A stretch of DNA of 58,865 nucleotides from Kiritimatiellia bacterium (GTDB lineage Bacteria > Verrucomicrobiota > Kiritimatiellia > RFP12 > UBA1067): positions 1 through 58,865 of the forward strand of contig JAFRBA010000128.1 of NCBI GenBank assembly GCA_017405115.1. Direction: 5' to 3'. Positions 43,421-52,495 of the stretch are shown one piece after another (the first letter of the stretch is position 1; the number at the start of each line of letters is the position of its first letter). Position numbers and translations under genes: made by a program. Below the pieces are notes generated by a model that saw only the letters and a program-made list of their open reading frames with translations, had not been told where the DNA came from and ran no database searches.

Positions 43421-43612
43421 CATCTCCATAATTCACCGCCTCGTCTTCTGATGATTGGAAACAACTATTTGAAACAACTTCCTTTTACGGCGGGCAACCG
43501 CCCGCCGGCTTACGAACGCCGCGCAGTTACGCGGCGAAGAGAAAAAAGTTGTTTTTACCAGTTGTTCAAATTGTTTCCAAACCCATAAGCGCGCAGGGGA
43601 AAAACACAGATG
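43421..43612. repeat. Paired-hairpin element, copy E (no cargo, inverse orientation)
   Basis: The outer arms run from CATCTCCATAATTCACC to ACACAGATG, and the inner arms from GGAAACAACTATTTG to GTTCAAATTGTTTCC. The hairpins are CGGCGGGCAACCGCCCGCCG (43488-43507) and GCCGCGCAGTTACGCGGC (43518-43535), in the reverse order to copy A. It fills the gap before the hom promoter. Confidence 0.85.
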
Positions 43613-43636
43613 CGCCCCGGAAGGCGTGCCCGTTTA

Positions 43637-43645
43637 TGGTATAAT
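43637..43645 (+). promoter_or_regulatory. Extended -10 (TGGTATAAT) of hom
   Basis: A perfect box lies 28 nt before the ATG and is followed by an AAGGAG ribosome-binding site. Confidence 0.7.
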
Positions 43646-43673
43646 ATCGGCTCCTAATCAGAAGGAGAAGAAA

Positions 43674-44966
43674 ATGAAGCAGATCGGTGTTGGCATACTT
43701 GGCTTTGGAACCGTCGGAGCCGGGGTGGCGGACGGGCTGCTCAGGCACCGCGAGGTAATGGCGCGGCGGCTGGGCGTCGACATAGCGCTCAGGCGCATCG
43801 CGGACCTCGACATCACGACAGACCGCGGCGTCGCCGTGCCCGACGGTGTTCTCACGACCGATGCCGCGGGCGTGGTCGCCGACCCCGACGTGCGGATAGT
43901 TGTCGAGACGATCGGCGGCACGGGCGTCGCGAAGAAGTTCGTGATGGACGCGCTCAACGCGGGGAAGTGCGTCGTAACCGCCAACAAGAAGCTGCTGGCC
44001 GAGTACGGCCGCGAGATATTCGACGCAGCGGCGGCAAACGGAGTGGACATATACTTCGGGGCTTCCGTCGGCGGCGGGATACCGATCATCCGCGTCCTGC
44101 GGGAGGGCCTCGCCGGCAACGAGATCGAATCCATCCACGGCATACTCAACGGCACCTGCAACTACATCCTCACGCGCATGGAGAACGAGGGCCTCGCGTT
44201 CGACGAGGTGCTGAAGGACGCCCAGCGGCTGGGATACGCCGAGGCCGACCCGACGCTCGACATCGACGGATTCGACACCGCCCACAAGGCGTGCATACTG
44301 GCGGCTCTCGCCTACGGGTTCCAGCCGACCCTCGACCAGATCAAGGTCGAGGGGATACGCAACCTTTCGGGGACGGACGTGAAGTACGCCGCAGACTTCG
44401 GCTACCGCATAAAGCTTCTCGCAGTCGTCGCGCGCGACGGCGACGAGGTCGAGGTGGGGGTGCACCCGACGCTCATTCCGCTTTCGCACATGCTCGCGAA
44501 CGTCAACGACGCGTTCAACGCGGCGATGGTCAAGGGCGACATGAGCGACTACACGATGTACTACGGCCGCGGCGCCGGGCGGCAGCCCACCGCGTCGACG
44601 GTCGTCGGCGACATAGGCGACATCGCGCGCAACCTCGCGCACGGGGAGACGCGCTACGTGCGCGCGGTGCCGAACTACTCCGAGGGCAAGGTGCGCCTTC
44701 GCTCTGCCGGCGACATCGTGTCGAAGTCATACGTGAGGTTCATGGTGGCCGACAGGCCCGGGGCGTTCGGGACGATAGCGTCCATACTCGGAAAGCACGG
44801 AGTGTCCATATCCGCCGCGACGCAGAAGGAGTCCAACGAAACGGGGTTCGTGCCCGTCGTGGCCCTGCTGCACAAGGCGAAGGCGTCCTCCCTGGATGCG
44901 GCGCTTGCGGAGATAAGGGCGACTGGCGTGGTCTCCGAGGACCCGATACGCCTGAGGATGATATGA
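43674..44966 (+). CDS. hom: Homoserine dehydrogenase with C-terminal ACT domain
   Basis: The 430-residue enzyme reduces aspartate semialdehyde to homoserine for threonine and methionine synthesis. The N-terminal GILGFGTVGAGV nucleotide fold, VVTANKKLLAEYG, GGGIPIIRVLREGLAGNEI, GILNGTCNYILTRM and DPTLDIDGFDTAHK are all present. The C-terminus (VADRPGAFGTIASILGKHGV) is an ACT domain that probably senses threonine. AAGGAG sits 7 nt before the ATG. The downstream hydrolase gene starts 20 bp beyond the stop. Confidence 0.96.
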   Translation: MKQIGVGILGFGTVGAGVADGLLRHREVMARRLGVDIALRRIADLDITTDRGVAVPDGVLTTDAAGVVADPDVRIVVETIGGTGVAKKFVMDALNAGKCVVTANKKLLAEYGREIFDAAAANGVDIYFGASVGGGIPIIRVLREGLAGNEIESIHGILNGTCNYILTRMENEGLAFDEVLKDAQRLGYAEADPTLDIDGFDTAHKACILAALAYGFQPTLDQIKVEGIRNLSGTDVKYAADFGYRIKLLAVVARDGDEVEVGVHPTLIPLSHMLANVNDAFNAAMVKGDMSDYTMYYGRGAGRQPTASTVVGDIGDIARNLAHGETRYVRAVPNYSEGKVRLRSAGDIVSKSYVRFMVADRPGAFGTIASILGKHGVSISAATQKESNETGFVPVVALLHKAKASSLDAALAEIRATGVVSEDPIRLRMI

Positions 44967-44986
44967 AGCTGGGAGGTTCGTTAGCA

Positions 44987-46957
44987 ATGAAGGTCACTTT
45001 CGTCTTCTGCCTGGCCGTCGCCGGCTCCTGCGTCGCGTTCGGCGACGTCGCGTCCGTTCGCGGGGAGCTGGAGGAGAAGTTCCTAGCGCCCGCGTCGGAA
45101 ATAAGCTCGTTCACCGCGGTGTTCGACGAGGTGGCGACGGCCGACCGCGCGGCCGACGCCGGCTGGCGCAGGATCTCCTCCCGCGCCGAATACGATGCGT
45201 ACCGCAGGGAGATGCACGGCCGCATGGTCGAGGCGATAGGTGGGCTCCCGGAGAAGACCCCCTTGAACTCGAGGGTCACGGAAACCGTCGCCCGCGACGG
45301 CTATTCGGTGGACAAGGTGATCTTCGAGTCGATGCCAGGCGTGTACGTGACGGGGCTCTTCTTCCGTCCGTCAGGCGCCTCGGCCCCGTTGCCGACCGTC
45401 GTCGTCACGTGCGGGCACAGCCTGAACGGCAAGAACTTCTGGGGATACCAGCGCGCGTGCGTGCAGCTCGTCAAGCGCGGCATGAACGCCTTCATCTACG
45501 ACCCGTTCGAACAGGGCGACCGGCTGCAGGTTCCCGAGGGCAAGGGATGCTGCGGCGGCCACAACCTGATCGGGGTGCGGGCCATGCTGCTCGGCGACTC
45601 GATGGCCAAGTACCGCATATGGGACGGCGTGCGCGCCATCGACTACGTCCTCTCCCGCCCGGACGTAAAGAAGGACGCCATCGGCTACCAGGGTCAGTCC
45701 GGCGGCGGCACGATGACTTCGCTCATGATGGCGGTCGACGACCGCATCTGTGCCGCCGCGCCCTCCTGCTACCTCACGAGCCTGCGCGAGCTCGCGATGC
45801 ACTGCGGGCCGCAGGACGCCGAGCAGAACATATTCGGACAGCTTTCGTTCGGGCTGAACCACGCCGGGTATGTGTTGCTGCAGGACATCCCCGTGATGAT
45901 GGTCTGCCGCAAGAACGACTTCTTCCCCTACTACGGCACATGCGAGACGTTCGACGTCGTCAGCGAACTTGCCGCGAAGCTCGGCATTGGCGGCAGATAT
46001 CTGCTCTTCCCCGAGCCGGGGCCGCACGGATGGATCGACTCGACGCGCGAGGCCAGCGCCATTTGGATGGAGAGGTGGCTCGCAGGGGGCAAGGTCCTGC
46101 CAGACCCCGCAGAGCTCCAGTTCATGGACCTCGGCGTCGACGTGAAGAATGCGCGCGACTGCGGGTTGCCGGAGGACAAGGCCCCGGTGCCGCCCACGGG
46201 CACGGTCGTGGACATGCCGGGCTTCAGGAGCATCCTCGACGTCCTCAACGACCGCCTGGCGTCGTTCGAGCGCGGCAGGCACAGTCTCTCGCCGGAGGAG
46301 CGCTCCGGCCTCGCGAAGAGGTACGCGAAGGTGAAGACCGCCGGCGAGGCGGCTGCGCGCATCCATGTGGTGTCCGAGAAAAAGGCGTCTGGGCATGTCG
46401 TGCGGCGCATCGCCATCGGCTACCCCAGCCAGCTCGTGCTGCCGGCCGTCCTGTTCCTTCCCGAGAAAAAGTCGGAAGGGGCCGTTCCGGCGCTTGTCGT
46501 TTCGAACGGCGGCAGGACGAATTCCGCCGACGTCGTGTCGAGGCTCCTGGACGCAGGCCGTCCCGTGATGGCCCTCGACTACACGGCGTCTGGAGAGATA
46601 GGCGCGGCGAAGCACATCTTCTACGGCGCGGGCAACGCACCCGAGGAGGAGGTGGGAATGCTCCTATACTGGCTGGGGGACTCTCTCGTCGGCCGTCGCG
46701 CGACGGACCTGCTTGTCGCGGCGGACTGCGTGAAGGCTGCGTGCGGAGCCGCCCCCGAGCTGTTCGCCGATGGCGCGGCCGTCGTTCCAGCCGCGCACGC
46801 ATATGCGGCAGACCCAGTTGCGTTCTCTGGCGTGGTCGCGTCGAACCGTCCCGCCGCATGGGCCGACCTTGTGCGCGGCCGTGCGGCCGACCTCCGCTTC
46901 TTCAACTGCGTCAACGGGGCGCTTCGCGACTATGACTGGCCTGATCTCCTGCCGTAG
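44987..46957 (+). CDS. Exported alpha/beta hydrolase with two hydrolase-like halves
   Basis: The 656-residue protein has a signal peptide (MKVTFVFCLAVAGSCVAFG). Residues about 90-370 form an alpha/beta hydrolase with nucleophile elbow GYQGQSGGG, a late acid region near FPYYG and a histidine in PGPHGW. This resembles acetyl-xylan-esterase-like or dienelactone-type hydrolases. A second, shorter hydrolase-like half (about 455-650) lacks an obvious G-x-S-x-G and may be structural. The start at 44987 is favoured by GGGAGG ten bases upstream and by the signal peptide; an in-frame ATG overlapping the hom stop (44963) is the alternative. The substrate is probably an ester on a polysaccharide (inference). 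Confidence 0.75.
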   Translation: MKVTFVFCLAVAGSCVAFGDVASVRGELEEKFLAPASEISSFTAVFDEVATADRAADAGWRRISSRAEYDAYRREMHGRMVEAIGGLPEKTPLNSRVTETVARDGYSVDKVIFESMPGVYVTGLFFRPSGASAPLPTVVVTCGHSLNGKNFWGYQRACVQLVKRGMNAFIYDPFEQGDRLQVPEGKGCCGGHNLIGVRAMLLGDSMAKYRIWDGVRAIDYVLSRPDVKKDAIGYQGQSGGGTMTSLMMAVDDRICAAAPSCYLTSLRELAMHCGPQDAEQNIFGQLSFGLNHAGYVLLQDIPVMMVCRKNDFFPYYGTCETFDVVSELAAKLGIGGRYLLFPEPGPHGWIDSTREASAIWMERWLAGGKVLPDPAELQFMDLGVDVKNARDCGLPEDKAPVPPTGTVVDMPGFRSILDVLNDRLASFERGRHSLSPEERSGLAKRYAKVKTAGEAAARIHVVSEKKASGHVVRRIAIGYPSQLVLPAVLFLPEKKSEGAVPALVVSNGGRTNSADVVSRLLDAGRPVMALDYTASGEIGAAKHIFYGAGNAPEEEVGMLLYWLGDSLVGRRATDLLVAADCVKAACGAAPELFADGAAVVPAAHAYAADPVAFSGVVASNRPAAWADLVRGRAADLRFFNCVNGALRDYDWPDLLP

Positions 46958-47107
46958 GCGTGCTCATGCCGCAGCGAAAGGCCATTCGACCAAAATTCGG
47001 CAGACGATTTCTTTGGCCCCCCTGAATCCGCAGTAGCGGCAATGGCGGATTCCGGCTGAAACTCCGCAGCAACTGAGATTTTTAGCCTGTTTCCCGGCTC
47101 TCTTCGC

Positions 47108-47242
47108 GGGGACTGTCCCCAGCTTGCGCGGGGACAGTCCCCCCAGGGTGCCGGGGACAGTCCCCCCAGGGTGCTAATCGTACGGAAATAATTCTCTCCC
47201 AGAATTGTGGTATTATGCTCCCGTCCTGCGGGGGCTGTCCCC
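47108..47242. repeat. REP palindromes upstream of the transposase (GGGGACAGTCCCC type)
   Basis: Four copies lie at 47108-47120, 47130-47142, 47153-47165 and 47231-47242, with slight variation in the centre (ACT, ACA or CT). Additional copies lie inside the transposase gene at 47500-47512 and 47945-47956. The rest of the gap 46958-47107 holds no gene. Confidence 0.9.
47208..47216 (+). promoter_or_regulatory. Extended -10 (TGGTATTAT) of the transposase gene
   Basis: The box lies between the third and fourth REP palindromes, 65 nt before the ATG. Confidence 0.5.
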
Positions 47243-47281
47243 GCCGGGCGAACACAACCACAAGCGAAAGGAGAGAACAAG

Positions 47282-48157
47282 ATGGCAAGGACAAGGAGGA
47301 TCAAGTTCGCGGACCGCGACGCGCTGCACCACGTCACCTCGAGGGTGTCCGGCAGGCAGATGCTGCTCGCTGGCGCGGGCGTCAAGGACGACATGCTCGA
47401 CGCGCTGGAGCGCGCGGCGGAGTTCAGCGGGGTGAATGTGGGGGCGTTCGCCCTCATGGACAACCACTTCCACATAGTCGTCCAGGTGCCGTTCCGCGAG
47501 GGGAGTGTCCCCGAGGGGGAGGTGCTGCGTCGGTACGGCACGCTCATGGGCGGGAAGGCGCTGGAGCGGCTGGAGGCGCGGATCACAAGCCTGCGCAAGA
47601 ACGGCGGGGCGGCCGCCGCGGAGGCAGAGCTGGACAGGCTGCGTGCGCGTATGCACGACCTGAGCCAGTTCGTGAAGACGTTCAAGGAGGAGTTCGGGCG
47701 GCTCTTCCGCAGGCGCCGTACCTACCCCGGCACCCTTTGGGAGGGGCGGTTCAGGAGCACGCTCATAGGCGAGGCGGAGTACCTCCGCCGCTGCGCGGCG
47801 TACGTGGAGCTGAACCCGGTGAGGGCGGGGCTTTCGACGCGCGCGGACGGCTACGCCTGGAACACGATGGGGGCGGCGAAGCGCGGCAACGCGTTCGCGA
47901 TCCGCTGCCGCAAGTGGCTTCTCTCGGTTCTGGGCATCTCAACCGGGGACAGCCCCCTTGAGGAGGGGGCGCTCATGAGGCGGATAGCGCAGATATCGAG
48001 CGGGAAGATACTGGGGAGCGCGGCGTTCGTGGCGGAGATGCTTGGGCGGTTCGCGGACCGTGTGAGGTCGCGGAGAGCCAGGGCGAGGGCGGTGGATGGG
48101 ATCGGGTTCGCCTCTCACGGCTGGAGGCTGGCGGCGATGCTGGACGCGGCGGCGTGA
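47282..48157 (+). CDS. REP-associated tyrosine transposase (RAYT, Y1/HUH family)
   Basis: The 291-residue protein begins RRIKFADRDALHHVTSRVSG and has the HUH motif in NHFHIVV (His62, His64). It ends with the typical LWEGRFRSTLIGEAEYLRRCAAYVELNPVRAGL block. RAYTs are single-copy domesticated relatives of IS200/IS605 transposases that act on REP palindromes. REP copies upstream match this, and two more lie inside the gene, encoding GSVPEGE and GDSPLEEG. AAGGAG precedes the ATG. Terminator-like hairpin 48223-48256 lies downstream. Confidence 0.9.
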   Translation: MARTRRIKFADRDALHHVTSRVSGRQMLLAGAGVKDDMLDALERAAEFSGVNVGAFALMDNHFHIVVQVPFREGSVPEGEVLRRYGTLMGGKALERLEARITSLRKNGGAAAAEAELDRLRARMHDLSQFVKTFKEEFGRLFRRRRTYPGTLWEGRFRSTLIGEAEYLRRCAAYVELNPVRAGLSTRADGYAWNTMGAAKRGNAFAIRCRKWLLSVLGISTGDSPLEEGALMRRIAQISSGKILGSAAFVAEMLGRFADRVRSRRARARAVDGIGFASHGWRLAAMLDAAA

Positions 48158-48222
48158 GCATGTGCAATTGGCATCGATATGGGCTGAGTAGCGCGCATGT
48201 CCGCATAGCGTAGCAGCCAACT

Positions 48223-48256
48223 CGCCAGACCACATATCATAATAAGTGGTCTGGCG
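48223..48256 (+). terminator. Hairpin downstream of the transposase gene
   Basis: CGCCAGACCAC (48223-48233) and GTGGTCTGGCG (48246-48256) form an 11-bp perfect stem with a 12-nt loop. A TTGTCTTTTTG stretch follows after a few bases. Confidence 0.6.
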
Positions 48257-48306
48257 CGGGGCTTGTCTTTTTGCTCAGTCGCCACTCGCAAACTTCCGAC
48301 AAAATC

Positions 48307-48315
48307 TGGTATAAT
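48307..48315 (+). promoter_or_regulatory. Extended -10 (TGGTATAAT) upstream of a 13-codon leader ORF
   Basis: TATAAT ends exactly 6 nt before the ATG at 48322, so transcription would start at that ATG. Confidence 0.7.
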
Positions 48316-48321
48316 TACCCC

Positions 48322-48363
48322 ATGCAACCAGAGATCGAATGCAGCGTGGGTGACGCCAAATGA
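48322..48363 (+). CDS. Predicted leaderless 13-codon upstream ORF
   Basis: An ATG placed 6 nt after the -10 opens a frame for MQPEIECSVGDAK. It ends in TGA at 48361-48363, overlapping the next gene's ATG (48360-48362) as ATGA. Its likely use is to load ribosomes on a leaderless mRNA and pass them to the downstream start by termination-reinitiation, because the downstream gene has no visible Shine-Dalgarno. It is too short to rule out chance. Confidence 0.45.
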   Translation: MQPEIECSVGDAK

Positions 48364-49946
48364 GCGAAATCTTATCATCGCTTTTTCTTGCCGTTACGGT
48401 CGTGGCGCACGAGCCCGGCTACACTACGTCCCTTGCCAACCACTTGAAGCGCTGGCTTGGCACGGAGTCTGTCCCCGCGCGCGTCGTGACGCCCGCGCAG
48501 ATGCCCGCGGCGCTCGCGACGGATCGCCTTGCGTTCCTCGTGGGCTTCGCGAGCCCGAGCCAGTCCGAGATGGCCACGCTGCGCGCCTTCCGCGCGCGCG
48601 GAGGGAAGCTTGTCGTGTTCCACTCCTCCGCCCCCGCGCTGGCCTCGATGATGGGCGTCAGGCCGGTCGGATACCGGGCGGCGGCGTATCCGGGCGAATG
48701 GAGCCGTATGGATTTCTGCACGAAGTCGCCCGCCGGGTTGCCCGGCTCGATCCGCCAGACCTCCACGGTGCTGAACCGCGCACGCGCGGTGGAAGGGCGG
48801 TCGAGGGTGATCGCGACGTGGTCGAACAGGGCGGGCCGGGCGACCGGGGAACCTGCGTGGATCGCCTCTGACGCCGGGTACTGGATGACGCACGTGCTGC
48901 TGGCGGACGGCGACGAGGACATGAAGGCGCAGCTGCTCGGTGCGATCGTGGGGTCGGTCTGCCCGTCCCTCTGGAGCTCGGCCTCGCACCGCGCCAGGCA
49001 GGCTGCCAAGAACCAGGCGCTGCTTGAGCACGCGAAGCGGCAGGTGCCCGTGCTCGGCGAGATACACGCCACGTGGGACCATTCCGGCTGCGGGCTCTAT
49101 CCTGGGAACTGGCCGAGGACGATGCGCGTGCTGCGCGATGCGCATGTAACGGACCTTTTCGTGAACGTGGCGGGCGCCGGCTTCGCGCACTATCCCAGTT
49201 CCATCCTGCCGCAGTCCAAGACCTATACGCAGGAAGGCGACCAGCTCGCGGCCTGCCTGGCGGCGGCGAAGGGCTCGGGAGTGCGGGTCCACGCCTGGGT
49301 CATATGCTTCAGCGGAACGCGGGGGACGCCCGACAGGCAGGAGACGTTCCGTCGCCGCGGCTGGCGGCTCAAGACTCCGAAGGGAACGCTCACGGAGTAC
49401 CTCGACCCGTCGAACGCGGCGGTCCGCGAGTACGTGCTTTCCGCCGTGGACGAGATACAGGCGCGCTACCAGGTCGCGGGCATCCACCTCGACTTCGTGC
49501 GCTGGGGCGACACCGCGGCAAAGCCGAAGAACGCGGCGGGCGTCGTCTCGCAGTTCGTCGCCGAGGCGCGGCGGCGCGTGAGGCGCCCGAAGTGGCTCAC
49601 GACCGCGGTCTACGGCAGGTATCCGACGTGCATAGCCACCGTCGGGCAGGACTGGGTCGGCTGGTTGAACGCGGGGGTGGTCGACTATGTCGTTCCGATG
49701 GACTACACGGAGAGCTTCGCGACGTTTGAGGAGCTGCTGAGGCAGCACGCCGCGTCGAAGTCGCGGGCGCGGCGGACGATAGTCGGCATCGGCGTCACGG
49801 CGAACGAATCCCGCCTGGACGCGAGGCAGGTGATGGACCAGATAGGCCTCGTAAGGCGGTACGGCCTGGCGGGCGAGGCGCTTTTCGACCTCGACGTCAC
49901 GCTGGAAAAGAGCATATTCCCCTACCTCAGGCTGGGCATGTGGTGA
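48360..49946 (+). CDS. Glycosyl hydrolase-like protein (GHL10/DUF187 type)
   Basis: The 528-residue protein has an N-terminal region that resembles a class I glutamine amidotransferase-like fold (about 1-200, FLVGFASPSQSEMATLRAFR). It is followed by a TIM-barrel domain of GHL10 type with EIHATWDHSGCG, VHAWVICFSG, AGIHLDFVRW and VDYVVPMDYTES. The conserved D-F-x-R-W segment is the typical landmark. It probably hydrolyses a glycan, and a hydrophobic N-terminus (SEILSSLFLAVTVVA) may be a signal. The start overlaps the 13-codon ORF by ATGA. Confidence 0.75.
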   Translation: MSEILSSLFLAVTVVAHEPGYTTSLANHLKRWLGTESVPARVVTPAQMPAALATDRLAFLVGFASPSQSEMATLRAFRARGGKLVVFHSSAPALASMMGVRPVGYRAAAYPGEWSRMDFCTKSPAGLPGSIRQTSTVLNRARAVEGRSRVIATWSNRAGRATGEPAWIASDAGYWMTHVLLADGDEDMKAQLLGAIVGSVCPSLWSSASHRARQAAKNQALLEHAKRQVPVLGEIHATWDHSGCGLYPGNWPRTMRVLRDAHVTDLFVNVAGAGFAHYPSSILPQSKTYTQEGDQLAACLAAAKGSGVRVHAWVICFSGTRGTPDRQETFRRRGWRLKTPKGTLTEYLDPSNAAVREYVLSAVDEIQARYQVAGIHLDFVRWGDTAAKPKNAAGVVSQFVAEARRRVRRPKWLTTAVYGRYPTCIATVGQDWVGWLNAGVVDYVVPMDYTESFATFEELLRQHAASKSRARRTIVGIGVTANESRLDARQVMDQIGLVRRYGLAGEALFDLDVTLEKSIFPYLRLGMW

Positions 49947-49952
49947 TATAAT
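49944..49952 (+). promoter_or_regulatory. Extended -10 (TGATATAAT) of the Minf_1886 operon
   Basis: The box overlaps the GHL10 stop region and ends 10 nt before the ATG at 49963; there is no Shine-Dalgarno. Confidence 0.6.
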
Positions 49953-49962
49953 ATCAGCAACC

Positions 49963-50322
49963 ATGGAAGAAATAGACTTCAGCTCCGACACGTTCGAGGA
50001 CATCGTAGGCAAGGACCCGCGCTACAACGGGCGGGCCTACGCGCTCCTGATGGACTGCGTGCGTTACCTCGGCAAGGAGGGGCGGCACATGTCCGGCTCC
50101 GACATACTCGAAGAATTCCGCGAGCGCGCGCTAGACCAGTACGGCCCGCTGACGTACGACGTGCTGACGGAGTGGGGCCTCGCCGCGACCGAGGACATAG
50201 GCGAGATGATGTTCAACCTCACGGAGGGGCGCCGCGTCAAGAAGGACGAGAGCGACACGCCCGAGAGCTTCGTCGGCGGATACGACTTCAAGGAGGCGTT
50301 CCTTGGCCCGTACCAGACATGA
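49963..50322 (+). CDS. Minf_1886 family protein
   Basis: The 119-residue acidic protein matches the Minf_1886 family of PVC and related bacteria: KDPRYNGRAYALLMDCVRYL, ILEEFRERALDQYGPLTYDVL, GLAATEDIGEMMFNL and a C-terminal GYDFKEAF. The function is unknown. It is the first gene of an overlapping run; its TGA overlaps the next ATG. Confidence 0.85.
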   Translation: MEEIDFSSDTFEDIVGKDPRYNGRAYALLMDCVRYLGKEGRHMSGSDILEEFRERALDQYGPLTYDVLTEWGLAATEDIGEMMFNLTEGRRVKKDESDTPESFVGGYDFKEAFLGPYQT

Positions 50323-51668
50323 CTGAGACGCCGAGGTTCGGCATAGGACGCGTCACGCGCTTCTACGTGCCGCTCCTGCTGCAGGCGTTCTCCCAGTCGC
50401 TGACGTACCCGCTCGTCGCCGGGATCGTTACCCACGGGCCGAACGGGGTGAACGCGCTGACGGCGTTCAGCCAGGGCCAGATGGTCATGTTCATGATCGG
50501 CGCCATCGGAGGCGGCCTCGTCACGACGGGCATGGTCTTCGCCAAGACGTGGTACGGCTACCTGTCGTTTCGCCGGCTGAACGCAATCATGATGGGTGCG
50601 CTGCTGGCGGTGCAGTGCCTGGCCGCCATGCCGCCGTTCGCCGGCTGGATATTCCGCGGCTTCTTCGCGCTGCCCCCCGAGCTTGCCGAGATCGCGCGGA
50701 TCACGCTGCTGTGGGGAGCAATCATGAACGGGCTGTTCTTCCTCAGGAACGTGCCGATGGTCGTGCTGTTCTCCAACTACGACAGCGCAAAGGCCAACAA
50801 CGCGACGTTCCTGAGGATCGGGGCCACGCTGGCATGCGCGGCGCTGTTCCCTGGCCTTGGCCTGACCGGCGCCGCCTGGGGGCTTGCCGCGCAGACTTTC
50901 GGCGTCCTTGTGGAGTATCTGGCCACGTGGGCGTGGGCCAGGCCGTACGTTGAGCGGATGCGTCTCGCGCACGCGCCGATGCCGGGTCGCGACAGTCCCG
51001 GCGCGGGCGAGGTGCTTTCCCTCACGGTCGAGCAGTTCCGCTTCACGCTGCCGCTGTCGCTGGGCGGTTTTCTGCTGATGCTCTCGCCGCTCATCGTCGC
51101 CGCGTTCGTGGGCCGCAGCGCCGCCGCCGCCGACATGCTCGCCGTGCACTATGTCACGCTCGGAGTCGCCAACCCCGTCGCCTACGCCGCGCTGCGCATG
51201 CAGACGGTGGCGATCCAGTTCCCGCCGGAGCATCCCGGCGACAGGAGGCTTCTCGCCTACGCCGTCGCGGCTGGCGCGGTCCTGGGCCTCGGTCCGTTGC
51301 TGTTCTCGACTCCAGCCGTCGGCAACTGGTACTTCGGGGTGTACCAGAACGTGCCGCCTCGCATCCTCGGCACGGCCAGGCTCGCAGTGGGCATCTACTC
51401 CTTCATATGCATGATCCACGCCGTGCGCGGGCGCATCGAGGGCCTGGCGGCGAAGCGTCGTCGCCCGTCGGCCGTCATGGCCGGGCAGATGGCATATACG
51501 CTGGCGCTTTTCGTCACGCTGGCCATCCTCCTGCCCCTTGGCGTGCCGGGCTGGGTCATGGCCATATCCGCCATATTCGTCGCCCCGGTCGCGGCAACCG
51601 CAGCCATTTACGCCGCGCTCGCGCTGGGAGGGCGCGGCACGAAAGAGGGAGGCCAGCCACAGCCATGA
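50319..51668 (+). CDS. Multi-pass membrane protein, MATE/flippase-like
   Basis: The 449-residue protein has about 12 hydrophobic segments with the rhythm of MATE or polysaccharide-flippase transporters: FYVPLLLQAFSQSLTYPLVA at the start, then GLGLTGAAWGLAAQTFGVLVEY mid-protein and LAILLPLGVPGWVMAISAIF at the end. It may export a lipid-linked sugar or a toxic compound. It overlaps its neighbours on both sides by ATGA (50319-50322 and 51665-51668). Its link to manA suggests surface polysaccharide (inference). Confidence 0.7.
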   Translation: MTETPRFGIGRVTRFYVPLLLQAFSQSLTYPLVAGIVTHGPNGVNALTAFSQGQMVMFMIGAIGGGLVTTGMVFAKTWYGYLSFRRLNAIMMGALLAVQCLAAMPPFAGWIFRGFFALPPELAEIARITLLWGAIMNGLFFLRNVPMVVLFSNYDSAKANNATFLRIGATLACAALFPGLGLTGAAWGLAAQTFGVLVEYLATWAWARPYVERMRLAHAPMPGRDSPGAGEVLSLTVEQFRFTLPLSLGGFLLMLSPLIVAAFVGRSAAAADMLAVHYVTLGVANPVAYAALRMQTVAIQFPPEHPGDRRLLAYAVAAGAVLGLGPLLFSTPAVGNWYFGVYQNVPPRILGTARLAVGIYSFICMIHAVRGRIEGLAAKRRRPSAVMAGQMAYTLALFVTLAILLPLGVPGWVMAISAIFVAPVAATAAIYAALALGGRGTKEGGQPQP

Positions 51669-52495
51669 ACGAAAGACGCCTCATGTTCCGCGAATGCGTC
51701 CACAAGGCGCTATGGGGGGCCGAGAGATGGGAGATATCCGCGCACAGGCGAGACCCCGGCGTCGTCGCCGACGGGCCTTTCGCCGGGCGTCGCCTCGACG
51801 AGCTGTATCCAGGCTTCCCGCTGCTGTTCAAGGAGATCGACGCCGACACGCGGCTGTCGGTGCAGGTGCATCCGAACGAGAGGACGTGCCGACAGGCCGG
51901 CGGCGAGCCGAAGTCCGAGATGTGGTGCGCGCTCTCGGACGGACCCGTCTACGCGGGCATGCGCCCAGGCATGGACGCGTCGGCCGTCCGGGAGGCCGTC
52001 GGCTCCGGGAGGTTCGAGGAGCTCCTCGTCCGGCACGACCTCAAGGCGGGCGATGCGATATTCATACCGGGCGGGCTCGTGCATGCCATAGGCGACGGCG
52101 TGCGCCTGTACGAAGTACAGCAGAGCTCGGACACGACCTTCCGGCTCTACGACTGGGGCCGCGTCGGGGCGGACGGCAGGCCGCGCGACCTGCATGTGGC
52201 GCAGGCGCTTCTCGCAATGGACCTGGACCTGCCCGCGCCCGTTCCGTGCGCCTCGCTCGACACTCCGTTCTTCGCGTTTTCGCAGACGAGACTGTCTGGC
52301 GAGATGCCGGTTCGGTGCGCGGCTGACGAGTTCCTGGCGATACGGTCGGCCGAGGGCGCGTTCCGCCTTGACGGAGAGGAGATCGCCTCCGGCACAGGAC
52401 TGCTCATGCCGCCCGCCTCGTCCGGGGTCCTGGGCGCCGACGGCGCCTGGCTGCTTATGACCCGATTCCGCCACGCGGCCACGGAGACCTCATGA
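51665..52495 (+). CDS. manA: Mannose-6-phosphate isomerase, class I
   Basis: The 276-residue protein interconverts mannose 6-phosphate and fructose 6-phosphate. Metal-ligand motifs appear in LSVQVHPNE, PKSEMWC and IPGGLVHAIGDG, with the later LYEVQQSSDTTFRLYDWGR. It is shorter than E. coli ManA (391) but typical of the compact bacterial group. It overlaps both neighbouring genes by four bases. Confidence 0.92.
   Translation: MNERRLMFRECVHKALWGAERWEISAHRRDPGVVADGPFAGRRLDELYPGFPLLFKEIDADTRLSVQVHPNERTCRQAGGEPKSEMWCALSDGPVYAGMRPGMDASAVREAVGSGRFEELLVRHDLKAGDAIFIPGGLVHAIGDGVRLYEVQQSSDTTFRLYDWGRVGADGRPRDLHVAQALLAMDLDLPAPVPCASLDTPFFAFSQTRLSGEMPVRCAADEFLAIRSAEGAFRLDGEEIASGTGLLMPPASSGVLGADGAWLLMTRFRHAATETS

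Noticed and set aside
43967..44986. Upstream extension of the alpha/beta hydrolase frame
   Set aside because: It is Arg-rich out-of-frame translation of hom; the true start with signal peptide and GGGAGG is at 44987.
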